A stretch of 33,025 nt of DNA from assembly GCA_934317215.1 (NCBI GenBank), contig CAKREH010000036.1, positions 1 through 33,025 of the forward strand. Reading direction: 5' to 3'. The stretch is from an uncultured Roseburia sp. GTDB lineage: Bacteria > Bacillota > Clostridia > Lachnospirales > Lachnospiraceae. The notes beneath the pieces were generated by a model. That model did no database searches. It saw nothing but the letters and a program-made list of their open reading frames with translations, and had not been told where the DNA came from. Shown here piece by piece: positions 16,056-24,432 of the stretch. Position 1 is the first letter of the stretch, and every line of letters starts with the position of its first letter. Both the position numbers and the translations under genes were made by a program.

Positions 16056-18986
16056 TCATTCATATAAATTTTTCAGCTGCATAAACATACCGCTCTGGCT
16101 CTTTAAATTTTCCTCACCGCCAATGACACAGAGATTTTTTTCTTCCAGCACGGAAGCGATCAGATCCTTTAAGCCACGGATATCCTCCTCTGTCGCACTG
16201 ATCACCTGATCACGCTCTTTCTGGATATCTGCAAAATCCAGTCCCTGTAAATATGCGGTCATGGAACGTGCCCCCTTCGCACTCGGATTCATCGGAGTAT
16301 CCATATCACTGATCGTACCGATGATGTATTTTGTCATCTCACGCTCGTCCGCCTTAAAATCGGCAAGGTACTGCGGGATACCGTCATAGATCTCATCCGT
16401 TTTCTTTAAGTTTGGATCACGGTAGGAAACAAAATAAGTATCTCCGTTCCGCATATAGCTGTTCATACAGCCGTATGCACCGCCCTTGACACGGACATTG
16501 ATCCAGAGATAATCATATCCCATAATGACTTTTAAAATGCGCAGTGCACCGTGATAGGAAAATCCATGGCGCACATAGTTACCGGCTCTCGCCACATACT
16601 GCACCTGGGAGGCATCCATAAATCCCTCATTTTTCTTTTCTAAATGAAGCTCCGGCAGACTCCGCTCTTTCACGATTTTCTTCGACGGATACAGATTTTT
16701 TAACAGGAAATCAATCTGTGCTTCTACTGCCTGATAATCTGCCTCTTCACAGACAACACTGACGATCATGCGCTCCGGCACAAAGATCATCTGTACCATT
16801 TTCTCAAGCTGTGCGATCAGTGCATCTTTTTTCTCCTCAAAATGTTCATCTAAATCAGCGACCAGCTCATAGAAGGAAATGCCTGCGGTTGCCTCCTGAT
16901 AATATGCCGCTCTTGAGAAATAAGACAGCGCACGCATGGATGCCACCGAATGTCCCGAACCGTCAAATGCTGTCTCCACCCTTGAACGAAGCTGCGCAAT
17001 GATCTCACGCAGGCGCTTTTCATCAGAAATTTTTGTTGTCATTAAAATCTCACGTAAAAGATCCATCGCCTGTGGCAGTTCCGACGCAAGCGTTTTTACA
17101 CGCATTTCAAACATAAACTGCATATCATCCGGCTTTTTCACATGCGGATAAACACCACAGCCTGCGGATATTCCACCGGTATGGATGTTGATCTCATTTG
17201 CCAGTTCTGAAAATCCGTACCGTTCTGTATCCATATAACCAAGGATATATTTTAAAATTCCAACATATGGCAGATCATTGATCTCCATATCCCGGATGTC
17301 AAAAAGAATACGCAGATAATCAATGCCATTCGAAAACATCTCATGATGTACGATCGTTGTGTCACCGCTTTTTTTCAATGTATTGTAAAGTGGTGCTGCC
17401 TCACGCTTCATATCCTCGCGCTTTAGCATCGGGATCTTTTCTAAATCTTCCTTCGGTGAAGGCTCTTCCTGATACTGTTTTAAATGTTTCGTGTCTGCGA
17501 TAAGCTGCCTGATCTCCTCTTTACTCAGATTGTCTTTATATGCAGCAAGTTTCTCTGCCAGTGCCTCTTCTCTTTTTGCATTAAGACCTTTCTCCGGCTC
17601 AATCACAACCACCGACGCATGCGGGTTGTGAAGCAGATATTTTTCGATCAATTTCTCAAAATATCCGGTTTCAACCTGCTCACGCAGGAAACGGTAAGTG
17701 TCTAATGCCTCCACATGCATAAACGGCTGCATGTCATCGTAAAGCCAGCTGTCTAAACATTGGATACCATATAAAAGTCCTTTCGGGAACTGCCCGAAAT
17801 CTGCCTCACGGTAACGGAACTCTGATGCACTGATCCCGGCAAGCAGAGCCTTTTTATCCACGCCATCTTTTACCTGACAGTTTAAAACTTTCTGTATTAT
17901 CGCAAGAAACTTTTCTTTTTCTGCACTGTTCGCATTTTTGGCGATAATGGAAAATACGGGCTGCATGGTGCTGCTGTCATAGCCGCCAACGATATCTTTT
18001 CCGATCCCCGCATCGATCAGCGCCTGTTTTAACGGTGCACCAGGTGCGCTGAGCAGTGCATAATCAAGCACATCAAATGCCAGATACAGTTTCTTATCTA
18101 AAATATCTCCCACAACCAGATTATAAGAAAGATAAGTATTATCTTCCTCCGGCTCTGCGGAAGAAATCGGGTATTTCTTCGTGATCTCCACCGGTTTTTC
18201 GAACGGTTTCTGTGCCTTTACCGTAGAGTCAAGTTCGATTTCCTTATAATTGCTTAAATATTCCTCATCCATCCAGCGGAGTTTTTCTGCCACATCCATA
18301 TTTCCATACAGATAAATATAGGAATTGCACGGATGATAATATCTGCGGTGAAAATCAAGGTAATCCTCATAGGTCAGATCCGGGATACATTCCGGATCTC
18401 CGCCAGACTCGTTACTGTAAGTGGTATCCGGAAACAGGGAATTTAAAATTTCCCGCTGCAGCACATCGTCAGCTGAGGAAAAAGCACCTTTCATCTCATT
18501 GTATACAACACCATTGATCGTAATCGGCGCATCCTCGCTCTCAAGCTCATAATGCCAGCCTTCCTGTTTGAAAATTTCCTGATGCTTATAGATATTCGGG
18601 TGGAATACAGCATCCATATAAACACTCATCAGATTCTGAAAATCCGTGTCATTGCAGCTTGCCACCGGGTAGATCGTTTTCTCCGGATAAGTGATCGCAT
18701 TTAAAAATGTATTTAAGGAACCCTTGACCAGTTCCACAAACGGATCCTTGACCGGATATTTATCAGAACCACACAGTACCGTGTGTTCTATGATATGTGG
18801 TACACCGGTCGAATCCTCCGCCGGAGTACGGAATCCGATATAAAATACTTTGTTGTCATCATCATTTGAGATCACAGCAATCCTTGCACCGCTCTTTTTA
18901 TGGCGTAAAATGAGCCCTTCGGAGTTCAAATCGCACAAAGGGCACTGCTCTAAAACTTCATATGCATCCAAATCGGTCAGTTTCAT
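16056..18986 (-). CDS. M16C family zinc metallopeptidase (presequence protease-like)
   Basis: Large (976 aa) insulinase-fold zinc protease of the M16C subfamily, related to mitochondrial presequence protease and yeast Cym1; such enzymes degrade peptides inside a two-half closed chamber. The inverted zinc motif HxxEH is HIIEH (residues 64-68), with the distal Glu in YNEMKG (about residue 164). Two M16 halves are joined by a long helical hairpin around residues 470-530. There is no signal peptide, so it should be cytosolic. GGAGG followed by three ATGs in a row leaves correct spacing only for the third, which I use. It has its own promoter and a structured leader. The physiological substrate is unknown. 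Confidence 0.93.
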   Translation of the reverse strand: MKLTDLDAYEVLEQCPLCDLNSEGLILRHKKSGARIAVISNDDDNKVFYIGFRTPAEDSTGVPHIIEHTVLCGSDKYPVKDPFVELVKGSLNTFLNAITYPEKTIYPVASCNDTDFQNLMSVYMDAVFHPNIYKHQEIFKQEGWHYELESEDAPITINGVVYNEMKGAFSSADDVLQREILNSLFPDTTYSNESGGDPECIPDLTYEDYLDFHRRYYHPCNSYIYLYGNMDVAEKLRWMDEEYLSNYKEIELDSTVKAQKPFEKPVEITKKYPISSAEPEEDNTYLSYNLVVGDILDKKLYLAFDVLDYALLSAPGAPLKQALIDAGIGKDIVGGYDSSTMQPVFSIIAKNANSAEKEKFLAIIQKVLNCQVKDGVDKKALLAGISASEFRYREADFGQFPKGLLYGIQCLDSWLYDDMQPFMHVEALDTYRFLREQVETGYFEKLIEKYLLHNPHASVVVIEPEKGLNAKREEALAEKLAAYKDNLSKEEIRQLIADTKHLKQYQEEPSPKEDLEKIPMLKREDMKREAAPLYNTLKKSGDTTIVHHEMFSNGIDYLRILFDIRDMEINDLPYVGILKYILGYMDTERYGFSELANEINIHTGGISAGCGVYPHVKKPDDMQFMFEMRVKTLASELPQAMDLLREILMTTKISDEKRLREIIAQLRSRVETAFDGSGHSVASMRALSYFSRAAYYQEATAGISFYELVADLDEHFEEKKDALIAQLEKMVQMIFVPERMIVSVVCEEADYQAVEAQIDFLLKNLYPSKKIVKERSLPELHLEKKNEGFMDASQVQYVARAGNYVRHGFSYHGALRILKVIMGYDYLWINVRVKGGAYGCMNSYMRNGDTYFVSYRDPNLKKTDEIYDGIPQYLADFKADEREMTKYIIGTISDMDTPMNPSAKGARSMTAYLQGLDFADIQKERDQVISATEEDIRGLKDLIASVLEEKNLCVIGGEENLKSQSGMFMQLKNLYE

Positions 18987-19021
18987 CATCATCCTCCAAA
19001 ATATGGTCTTATGTCTGTTAT

Positions 19022-19084
19022 ATTATGTGCAAAAAACAGCACATAATCCAATTCGCCGTTCGTCAATCATGCAAGCATGTTGAC
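19022..19084 (-). other. Two hairpins in the 5' leader of the M16 peptidase gene
   Basis: Hairpin A: GTCAA-CATG-cttg-CATG-a-TTGAC (complement of 19062-19084), with one bulged base. Hairpin B: perfect 9-bp stem ATTATGTGC/GCACATAAT (19022-19030 and 19039-19047) with an 8-nt loop. Neither is followed by a U-run. They occupy most of the leader between the promoter and the ribosome-binding site. I do not recognise a riboswitch. Confidence 0.6.
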
Positions 19085-19096
19085 TCGCTTGCGCTC

Positions 19097-19105
19097 ATTA
19101 TATCA
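19097..19105 (-). promoter_or_regulatory. Extended -10 promoter of the M16 peptidase gene
   Basis: Minus strand TGATATAAT (complement of 19097-19105): a consensus -10 box with the TGn extension. No good -35 box is present at 17 nt, consistent with an extended -10 promoter. It lies just downstream of the cold-shock gene's terminator and 111 nt before the peptidase start codon. Confidence 0.65.
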
Positions 19106-19120
19106 CATTTTACACAACTT

Positions 19121-19153
19121 AAAAAGGGAATGTAAAATTTACATCCCCTTTTT
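19121..19153 (-). terminator. Intrinsic terminator of the cold-shock gene
   Basis: AAAAAGGG-ATGTAAA (19121-19136, with one extra A) pairs with TTTACAT-CCCCTTTTT (19138-19153). The stem of about 15 bp is flanked by A and T runs, so it can end transcription in either direction. It lies 24 nt past the csp stop. Confidence 0.85.
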
Positions 19154-19176
19154 GGTACTTATGGAATCATCTGCTG

Positions 19177-19380
19177 TTATGCGATACGGCTTACATTGGC
19201 AGCCTGAGGTCCTTTTTCTCCTTCGGTAACCTCGAACTCCACACGCTCACCGTCTTTTAACTCTTTAAATCCATCCATTTTCAGTGCAGAAAAATGTACG
19301 AATACGTCATTTCCCTGCTCGTCCGAAATAAATCCATAACCCTTTTTGGCGTTAAACCATTTTACAGTTCCCTGCTGCAT
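19177..19380 (-). CDS. Cold-shock protein (CspA/CspB family)
   Basis: Small single-stranded RNA/DNA-binding protein of the CSD fold, acting as an RNA chaperone. The sequence begins MQQGTVKWFNAKKGYGFISD, with RNP1 KGYGFI and RNP2 VFVHF, and ends in GPQAANVSRIA. At 67 aa it has the standard length. AGGAGG lies 13 nt before the ATG, rather far; a closer AAAGAG may help. It has its own sigma-A promoter with an approximately 75-nt leader, and a terminator follows, so it is monocistronic. Nothing in the short leader resembles the long cold box of E. coli cspA. Confidence 0.95.
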   Translation of the reverse strand: MQQGTVKWFNAKKGYGFISDEQGNDVFVHFSALKMDGFKELKDGERVEFEVTEGEKGPQAANVSRIA

Positions 19381-19460
19381 AACTCTTTAAAAACCTCCTA
19401 AATACATAAAATAACCATTCAACAGAATCCTCTTTGTCATCTGTTTTGCCTAACAAATCA

Positions 19461-19489
19461 AAATTAGCATATATCACTTATTTTGTCAA
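19461..19489 (-). promoter_or_regulatory. Sigma-A promoter of the cold-shock gene
   Basis: Minus strand TTGACA (complement of 19484-19489), 17-nt spacer, TAATTT (complement of 19461-19466). Immediately upstream is a perfect 14-nt AT palindrome, GATTTTTAAAAATC (19491-19504), which could be an UP-like element or a binding site. Confidence 0.8.
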
Positions 19490-19529
19490 CGATTTTTAAA
19501 AATCTTTGTTAATTTTGCACACATGAGTG

Positions 19530-19637
19530 TTATGACTGTTTCACGGTAACTTTACTGGTTCCGCAGCCTGTAAACATACCTCTCATATCCGTCACGTTTG
19601 AAGTGTTAAAATTGCTCACGTTCAGACTTGTCAAGCT
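19530..19637 (-). pseudogene. Remnant of a BspA-like DUF285 repeat surface protein
   Basis: The last 35 codons of an open frame read SLTSLNVSNFNTSNVTDMRG followed by MFTGC. This is almost exactly one repeat of the BspA-like, Mycoplasma-type lipoprotein (DUF285) leucine-rich family, in which (S)LxSLDVSNFNTSNVTxMxxMFxGC recurs many times. Here only one unit remains, with a stop after GTSKVTVKQS and unrelated sequence on the upstream side. There is no start codon or ribosome-binding site next to it. It looks like the eroded end of a former surface-protein gene, or a fragment moved here by recombination. Confidence 0.6.
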
Positions 19638-19669
19638 CCTGTTTTTACTGGATTTGCGGGATTTTTTTA

Positions 19670-19780
19670 CACAAAAAAGCGGTACATATACACATTTCGT
19701 ATGATAATGATGTTGGGGGCAAATAGTGCATTCACAACATAACGACTGACAAATTGCACAAAGCCGAGACCGCTTTTGTG
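19670..19780. repeat. Inverted-repeat bounded element (MITE-like or long hairpin terminator)
   Basis: CACAAAAAAGCGGT (19670-19683) and ACCGCTTTTGTG (19769-19780) are 12-bp inverted repeats differing by two extra A bases, 85 nt apart. The interior can fold further (ATGTTG/CAACAT). On the minus strand the distal arm contains a T6 run, so the structure may terminate mscS-operon transcripts. It resembles a small non-autonomous element, but no target-site duplication is obvious by eye. Confidence 0.45.
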
Positions 19781-19841
19781 ACTTTGGGAGAAAATTAGTA
19801 AATCTTAGACTGCCTGGTAATACACAGTGATGTTCTGCCAT

Positions 19842-20756
19842 TTACTGTTTGATCTGCACATCCATCTGAGGATATGGGATGGAAATATTGTGACTGTCAA
19901 GCGCATACTTGATATTCTCGGTCAGGCGCCACCTTGCAAACCAGTAGTCTTCTGTTTTTACCCAAATACGCACACCCATATTTACTGACGAATCTCCAAG
20001 TTCATCCACAAATACAAGAATCTCTTCTTCCGGCAGTCTTGCCTCCTCCGCTTCTGCAACAGAATACAACACTTCTTTTGCAGTTCTGATATCCGCTTCA
20101 TATGCAATGCCTACTACCAGATCCACACGTCGTTTCTCCATGGTGGAAACATTCGTGATGCTGCTGTTAGAGAGTGTACCGTTTGGCACCATGACCACTT
20201 TGTTGTCAATGGTAAGCAGTTTCGTATAGAAAATGGAGATCTCTGTTACCGTACCCTCTTTCCCGCCGGAATGTTCTATAATGTAATCTCCGACACGGAA
20301 AGGTTTTAACAGTAAGATCAGCACACCACCCGCAAAATTTGAAAGGCTGCCCTGCAGTGCCAGACCGACTGCCACACCAGCAGAACCAAGCACTGCCACT
20401 GCAGAGGTTGTTGCAATTCCAAACAGTCCCATGATAACAAAGATCAGTACCAGGTATAGTGCGTATTTGATCAATGGCAGTACAAACTGTCTGACACCGG
20501 TATCGACATCTCTGCGTTCCATGGATTTGCGGAACATTTTTAAGATCAGGTTAATGATCTTGCTTCCGACAATATAAATGATAATCGCAACTACAACCTG
20601 AAATGCAAAATTCAAAAGATCCGGGATCAGACCCTGCAGCCATGTGCCTACGATTCCAGGGTTCTTCGCAACCTCCTGTAAGTTTTCCTGCGCCTGGTTT
20701 AACATTTCGACGGTCTCAGTTGCATTTGCGATTCCTTCTATATTTTCTGCCAGCAT
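19842..20756 (-). CDS. MscS family small-conductance mechanosensitive channel
   Basis: Membrane channel that opens under osmotic downshock to release solutes. An N-terminal amphipathic region of about 45 residues precedes TM1 (LLNFAFQVVVAIIIYIVGSK), TM2 (ALYLVLIFVIMGLFGI) and the pore-lining TM3 with Gly/Ala-rich packing, AVAVLGSAGVAVGLALQGS followed by LSNFAGGVLILLLKPFRVGD. The cytoplasmic beta and alpha/beta vestibule domains follow (VPNGTLSNSSITN is the usual motif). At 304 aa it is a compact three-TM MscS. GGGAG is 6 nt before the ATG. It lies 27 nt after the DUF1015 gene, probably as the end of the leuB-serA operon; a link to amino-acid synthesis is not obvious. Confidence 0.92.
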   Translation of the reverse strand: MLAENIEGIANATETVEMLNQAQENLQEVAKNPGIVGTWLQGLIPDLLNFAFQVVVAIIIYIVGSKIINLILKMFRKSMERRDVDTGVRQFVLPLIKYALYLVLIFVIMGLFGIATTSAVAVLGSAGVAVGLALQGSLSNFAGGVLILLLKPFRVGDYIIEHSGGKEGTVTEISIFYTKLLTIDNKVVMVPNGTLSNSSITNVSTMEKRRVDLVVGIAYEADIRTAKEVLYSVAEAEEARLPEEEILVFVDELGDSSVNMGVRIWVKTEDYWFARWRLTENIKYALDSHNISIPYPQMDVQIKQ

Positions 20757-20783
20757 ATATGACTCCCTTCGTTTTTATTATCC

Positions 20784-22034
20784 TTATTCTAAGGAATGAA
20801 TGAACAGACCGCTGCGGAGCTTCGGCTCAAACCAGGTAGATTTTGGAGGCATGAGTTTTCCGGCATCTGCGACGGAAAATAGCTCAGTGATCGAGGTCGG
20901 ATACATGGCAAATGCGACGGAGCAGTCCTCCTCACAACGTCTGACCAGTTCGTCCATACCACGGATTCCACCGACAAAGTCGATTCTTCCGTCCGTTTTC
21001 GGATCTCCGATGCCGAGTACCGGATGGAGTAAGAGGTCATGTAACAGTGAGACATCCAAACTTTTAACCGGATCATCTGCCACTGCCGCAATGTCTTCCT
21101 CCCTGATCTTACACAAGAACCAGTGTCCTTCCATGTACATGGTAAAGCTGCCTTTTTCCTGCGGTCTTTTTTCTTCCTGATCTGTGATCTCCGTCACGTC
21201 AAAACGTTTTATCATTTCCTTATAAAAACTCTGGAAAGAGTATCCGTTTAAATCCTTGACCACACGGTTATAGTCCATGATCATAAGCTGGTCATCCGGG
21301 AATAACACGGACAGGAAATAATTAAATTCTTCCGTTCCATCATAGCCCGGATGTTCTTCTCTTCGTTTCAACCCGACTTTTACTGCGGAAGCCGCACGGT
21401 GATGACCGTCTGCGATATAGATATCTGCCATATTTTCAAATGCCTGTGAGACCGCAGCTATTTTTTCGTCGTCATCGATCACAAACACGCGGTGTCTAAT
21501 CCCGTCCTCCGATATAAAATCATACTCCGGCTCTCCCTCTTTGACCTGTGCTACGATTCCGTTGATCACCGGATCTGACCGGTATGCCAAAAAAATCGGT
21601 CCTGTCTGCGCATTGCAGACGTCTACATGATGGATACGGTCTGCCTCTTTTTCCGCTCTGGTGTTCTCATGTTTTTTGATAACACCGTTTAAATAGTCGT
21701 CGATCGACGCACATGCGGTAATACCTGTCTGCACGCGTCCATTCATCGTAAGTTCGTAAATATAGTAGCAGCTCTTCTGATCCCTGATAAAAGAACCATC
21801 CTCTACCATCCCCCACAACAGATCGTGTGCCCTTTCGTACACTCTGTCGTCATACATATCCACGGAAAGCGGATAACCTGTCTCAGCACGGTCGATCTTT
21901 AAAAAAGACTCCGGGTTCTTTTCCACTTCCTCAGTTGCTTCTTTTCTGTTATAAACATCATAAGGGAGGGCAGCAATTTTAGCTGCCTTCCCTTTTTCTG
22001 GTCTGATGCTCATAAACGGTCTGATATCTGCCAT
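20784..22034 (-). CDS. DUF1015 family protein
   Basis: Conserved protein family without an agreed function. Typical features are the N-terminal MADIRPFMSIRP, AALPYDVYNRKEA, the central IADGHHRAASA (residues 207-217) and the C-terminal SITELFSVADAGKLMPPKST. At 416 aa it is of normal family length, with no signal peptide or membrane span, so cytosolic. The GHHR box resembles the GxxR phosphate-binding box of ParB/sulfiredoxin-fold proteins, a group that includes free-serine kinases (inference only). It follows serC-serA by 132 nt; I recall DUF1015 genes beside serA/serC in other Clostridia, which points to serine metabolism. GAGG lies about 10 nt before the start. Confidence 0.88.
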   Translation of the reverse strand: MADIRPFMSIRPEKGKAAKIAALPYDVYNRKEATEEVEKNPESFLKIDRAETGYPLSVDMYDDRVYERAHDLLWGMVEDGSFIRDQKSCYYIYELTMNGRVQTGITACASIDDYLNGVIKKHENTRAEKEADRIHHVDVCNAQTGPIFLAYRSDPVINGIVAQVKEGEPEYDFISEDGIRHRVFVIDDDEKIAAVSQAFENMADIYIADGHHRAASAVKVGLKRREEHPGYDGTEEFNYFLSVLFPDDQLMIMDYNRVVKDLNGYSFQSFYKEMIKRFDVTEITDQEEKRPQEKGSFTMYMEGHWFLCKIREEDIAAVADDPVKSLDVSLLHDLLLHPVLGIGDPKTDGRIDFVGGIRGMDELVRRCEEDCSVAFAMYPTSITELFSVADAGKLMPPKSTWFEPKLRSGLFIHSLE

Positions 22035-22166
22035 TTTTGCTGCACCTCATTTTTTCTTATGCGATAGTTACCATTTTTCTTATAGCTCTCTCCTGTGCCG
22101 ATCCCAGGTAACAATAAAATCTTCGTTTCCTGAACACTCTATTGTCATATATCACTGCTGTTTTTT

Positions 22167-23330
22167 CTAGCAGATCTTGCGAACCTTTAAGACACCTTCT
22201 GTATTTTTTAATTTTTCAAGTACATCATCCGGAACGGAAGTATCCAGATCCAAAAGTGCATATGCATAATCACCTTTTGATTTGTTTGCCATTCCATCAA
22301 TGTTGATACCAGCATCGCCAAGAATCGTAGTATATAAACTTAACATACCTTTGACATTGCGGTGTAAGATTCCGATACGTCCTGCGGTTGTACATGCCCC
22401 CATGCTGCAGTCCGGGAAGTTTACGGAATGAACGATGTTACCGTTCTCTAAGTAATCGCGGATCTCACGCACTGCCATGATTGCACAGTTATCTTCTGAC
22501 TCTGCTGTGGAAGCTCCAAGGTGCGGTGTCACAATGCAGCCCTTCGCGCCAACGGTTGTTGTATTTGGGAAATCAGATACATATTTGTGCACTTTACCTG
22601 CTGCGAGTGCATCCACCATTGCCTCTTCATCTACAAGCAGATCTCTTGCAAAGTTTAATACGATGGCAGTCGGTTTCATCATGGCGATCGCATCTGCGTT
22701 GATCATTTTCTTTGTGGAATCTAAAAGCGGTACATGGATCGTGATATAATCGCATTCACGGTAGATATCCTCTACATTGCTGATATGTTTGACACTTCTT
22801 GATAAGTTCCATGCAGCTGCAACGGAGATATACGGATCATAACCGTATACTTCCATTCCCATGTGGATCGCTGCATTGGCAACTAACACACCGATCGCAC
22901 CAAGTCCGATCACACCTAATTTCTTTCCGGAAATCTCGGTTCCTGCAAAGTTCTTTTTCTGCTTCTCTGCTGTCTTTGCAATATTCTCATCGTTCTGGTT
23001 CTCCAAACACCACTCGATACCGCCCACGATATCACGGGATGCATAAAGCATACCTGCAAACACGAGCTCTTTGACACCGTTTGCATTTGCACCAGGTGTA
23101 TTGAATACGACGATACCTTTTTCTGCACATTTGTCAAGCGGGATATTGTTGACCCCGGCACCGGCTCTTGCGACTGCCTCTAAGGTATCCGGCAGTTCTA
23201 AATCATGCATTGCAGCGCTTCTGACTAACGCAGCCTGTGCATCTTTTAACTCATCTACTTTTTCATACTGATCCGAAAACAGATCCAGACCGACTGCTGC
23301 GATCGGATTTAAGCAGTTATACTTGAACAT
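22167..23330 (-). CDS. serA: D-3-phosphoglycerate dehydrogenase
   Basis: First enzyme of serine synthesis, oxidising 3-phosphoglycerate to 3-phosphohydroxypyruvate with NAD+. It has the D-isomer 2-hydroxyacid dehydrogenase fold: nucleotide-binding GLGAIG (residues 142-147) followed by VYGYDPY with the NAD-binding Asp, active-site Arg in NFARD (about 229) and catalytic His in TPHLGAST (270). A C-terminal ACT domain (about 317-387, RIGILHRNVKGMLSLYTTIL) suggests feedback control by serine. The usual EP-containing acidic loop is replaced by YVSDFPNTT, as I recall for other short Firmicute SerA proteins. Length 387 aa. Its ATG overlaps the serC stop (TAATG), so translation is coupled. Confidence 0.95.
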   Translation of the reverse strand: MFKYNCLNPIAAVGLDLFSDQYEKVDELKDAQAALVRSAAMHDLELPDTLEAVARAGAGVNNIPLDKCAEKGIVVFNTPGANANGVKELVFAGMLYASRDIVGGIEWCLENQNDENIAKTAEKQKKNFAGTEISGKKLGVIGLGAIGVLVANAAIHMGMEVYGYDPYISVAAAWNLSRSVKHISNVEDIYRECDYITIHVPLLDSTKKMINADAIAMMKPTAIVLNFARDLLVDEEAMVDALAAGKVHKYVSDFPNTTTVGAKGCIVTPHLGASTAESEDNCAIMAVREIRDYLENGNIVHSVNFPDCSMGACTTAGRIGILHRNVKGMLSLYTTILGDAGINIDGMANKSKGDYAYALLDLDTSVPDDVLEKLKNTEGVLKVRKIC

Positions 23331-24412
23331 TATGCATTCTCCTCCTCGAACTTCTTCATGAACTCTACTAATTTCTCAACGCCCTCTTTCGGCATGGCAT
23401 TGTAGATCGATGCTCTCATACCGCCGACGGTACGATGTCCTTTTAAGTTAACAAATCCGGCTTCTGTTGCCTCTTTTACGAATTTTGCATCCAGGTCAGC
23501 ATCTCCGGTTACAAACGGAACGTTCATTAAGGAGCGATCCTCCGGTACAACAGTTCCCTTGAATAATTTGCTCTGGTCTAAGAAATCATAAAGGATCTTA
23601 GCTTTTTCTTCGTTGCGCTCTTTCATCACGGAAAGTCCGCCCATCTTCTTTAACCATTTGAATACTTTTCCGCAGATATAAATGCCGTAGCATGGCGGTG
23701 TATTGTAAAGGGAATCTGCATCTGCATGTGTCTTGTATTTTAACATGGTAGGTGTTCCAGGTAAGGTATCCTCCGTGATCAGATCCTCACGGATGATCAC
23801 AATAACAACACCTGCCGGTCCGACATTCTTCTGGACGCCGCCGTAGATCACACCGTATTTTGTGACATCTACCGGCTCTGATAAGAAGCAGGAAGATACG
23901 TCAGCGACCAATGTATGTCCTTTTGTGTTCGGGAGTTTTTTGTATTTGGTTCCGTAAATGGTATTGTTCTCACAAATATAAACGTAATCAAGATCATCCG
24001 GGATATCAAGATCAGAGCAGTCCGGTATGTAAGAGAATGTCTTATCCTCGGAAGATGCAAGTTTTACTGCCTCGCCGTAAATGGATGCTTCCTGATATGC
24101 TTTCTTTGCCCACTGACCGGTCACGATATAACCTGCTTTTTTGTTTTTCATCAGGTTCATCGGGATCATTGCAAACTGCTGGGATGCTCCACCCTGTAAA
24201 AACAGGACTTTGTAATTATCCGGAATATTCATCAGATCTCTTAAATCCTGCTCTGCCTCTTTGATGATGTTGTCATACACTTTGGAACGGTGGCTCATCT
24301 CCATAACGGACATCCCGCTTCCCTTGTAATCTAACATCTCATCTGCTGCCTCTTTTAATACTTCCTCCGGTAATACAGCCGGTCCTGCAGAAAAATTATA
24401 CACTCTGCTCAT
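23330..24412 (-). CDS. serC: 3-phosphoserine/phosphohydroxythreonine transaminase
   Basis: PLP enzyme of class V aminotransferases that makes O-phosphoserine from 3-phosphohydroxypyruvate and glutamate. MSRVYNFSAGPAVLPEEVL is the family N-terminus and sets the start; GGAGG lies 9 nt upstream, whereas the longer frame has 33 extra residues unlike SerC. The PLP lysine is in YGGVQKNVGPAG. LFLQGGASQQFAMIP and HRTVGGMRASIYNAMP complete the signature. The length, 360 aa, is normal. It begins 20 nt after ilvB and overlaps serA, so ilvB, serC and serA should be one message. serB is not in the window. Confidence 0.96.
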   Translation of the reverse strand: MSRVYNFSAGPAVLPEEVLKEAADEMLDYKGSGMSVMEMSHRSKVYDNIIKEAEQDLRDLMNIPDNYKVLFLQGGASQQFAMIPMNLMKNKKAGYIVTGQWAKKAYQEASIYGEAVKLASSEDKTFSYIPDCSDLDIPDDLDYVYICENNTIYGTKYKKLPNTKGHTLVADVSSCFLSEPVDVTKYGVIYGGVQKNVGPAGVVIVIIREDLITEDTLPGTPTMLKYKTHADADSLYNTPPCYGIYICGKVFKWLKKMGGLSVMKERNEEKAKILYDFLDQSKLFKGTVVPEDRSLMNVPFVTGDADLDAKFVKEATEAGFVNLKGHRTVGGMRASIYNAMPKEGVEKLVEFMKKFEEENA

Positions 24413-24432
24413 CTTAAACTTCCTCCTCTGAT

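Noticed and set aside
19530..19841. A 103-codon minus-strand frame starting right after the mscS stop, rich in Cys and His.
   Set aside because: No ribosome-binding site of its own, it crosses the 111-bp inverted-repeat element, and only its last 35 codons resemble a protein family (DUF285). I kept only that remnant.
22080..22148. A 22-codon ORF in the serA-DUF1015 gap (MTIECSGNEDFIV...).
   Set aside because: No ribosome-binding site is visible and no known short peptide fits; the 132-nt gap otherwise shows only weak pairing such as GTTACC/GGTAAC.
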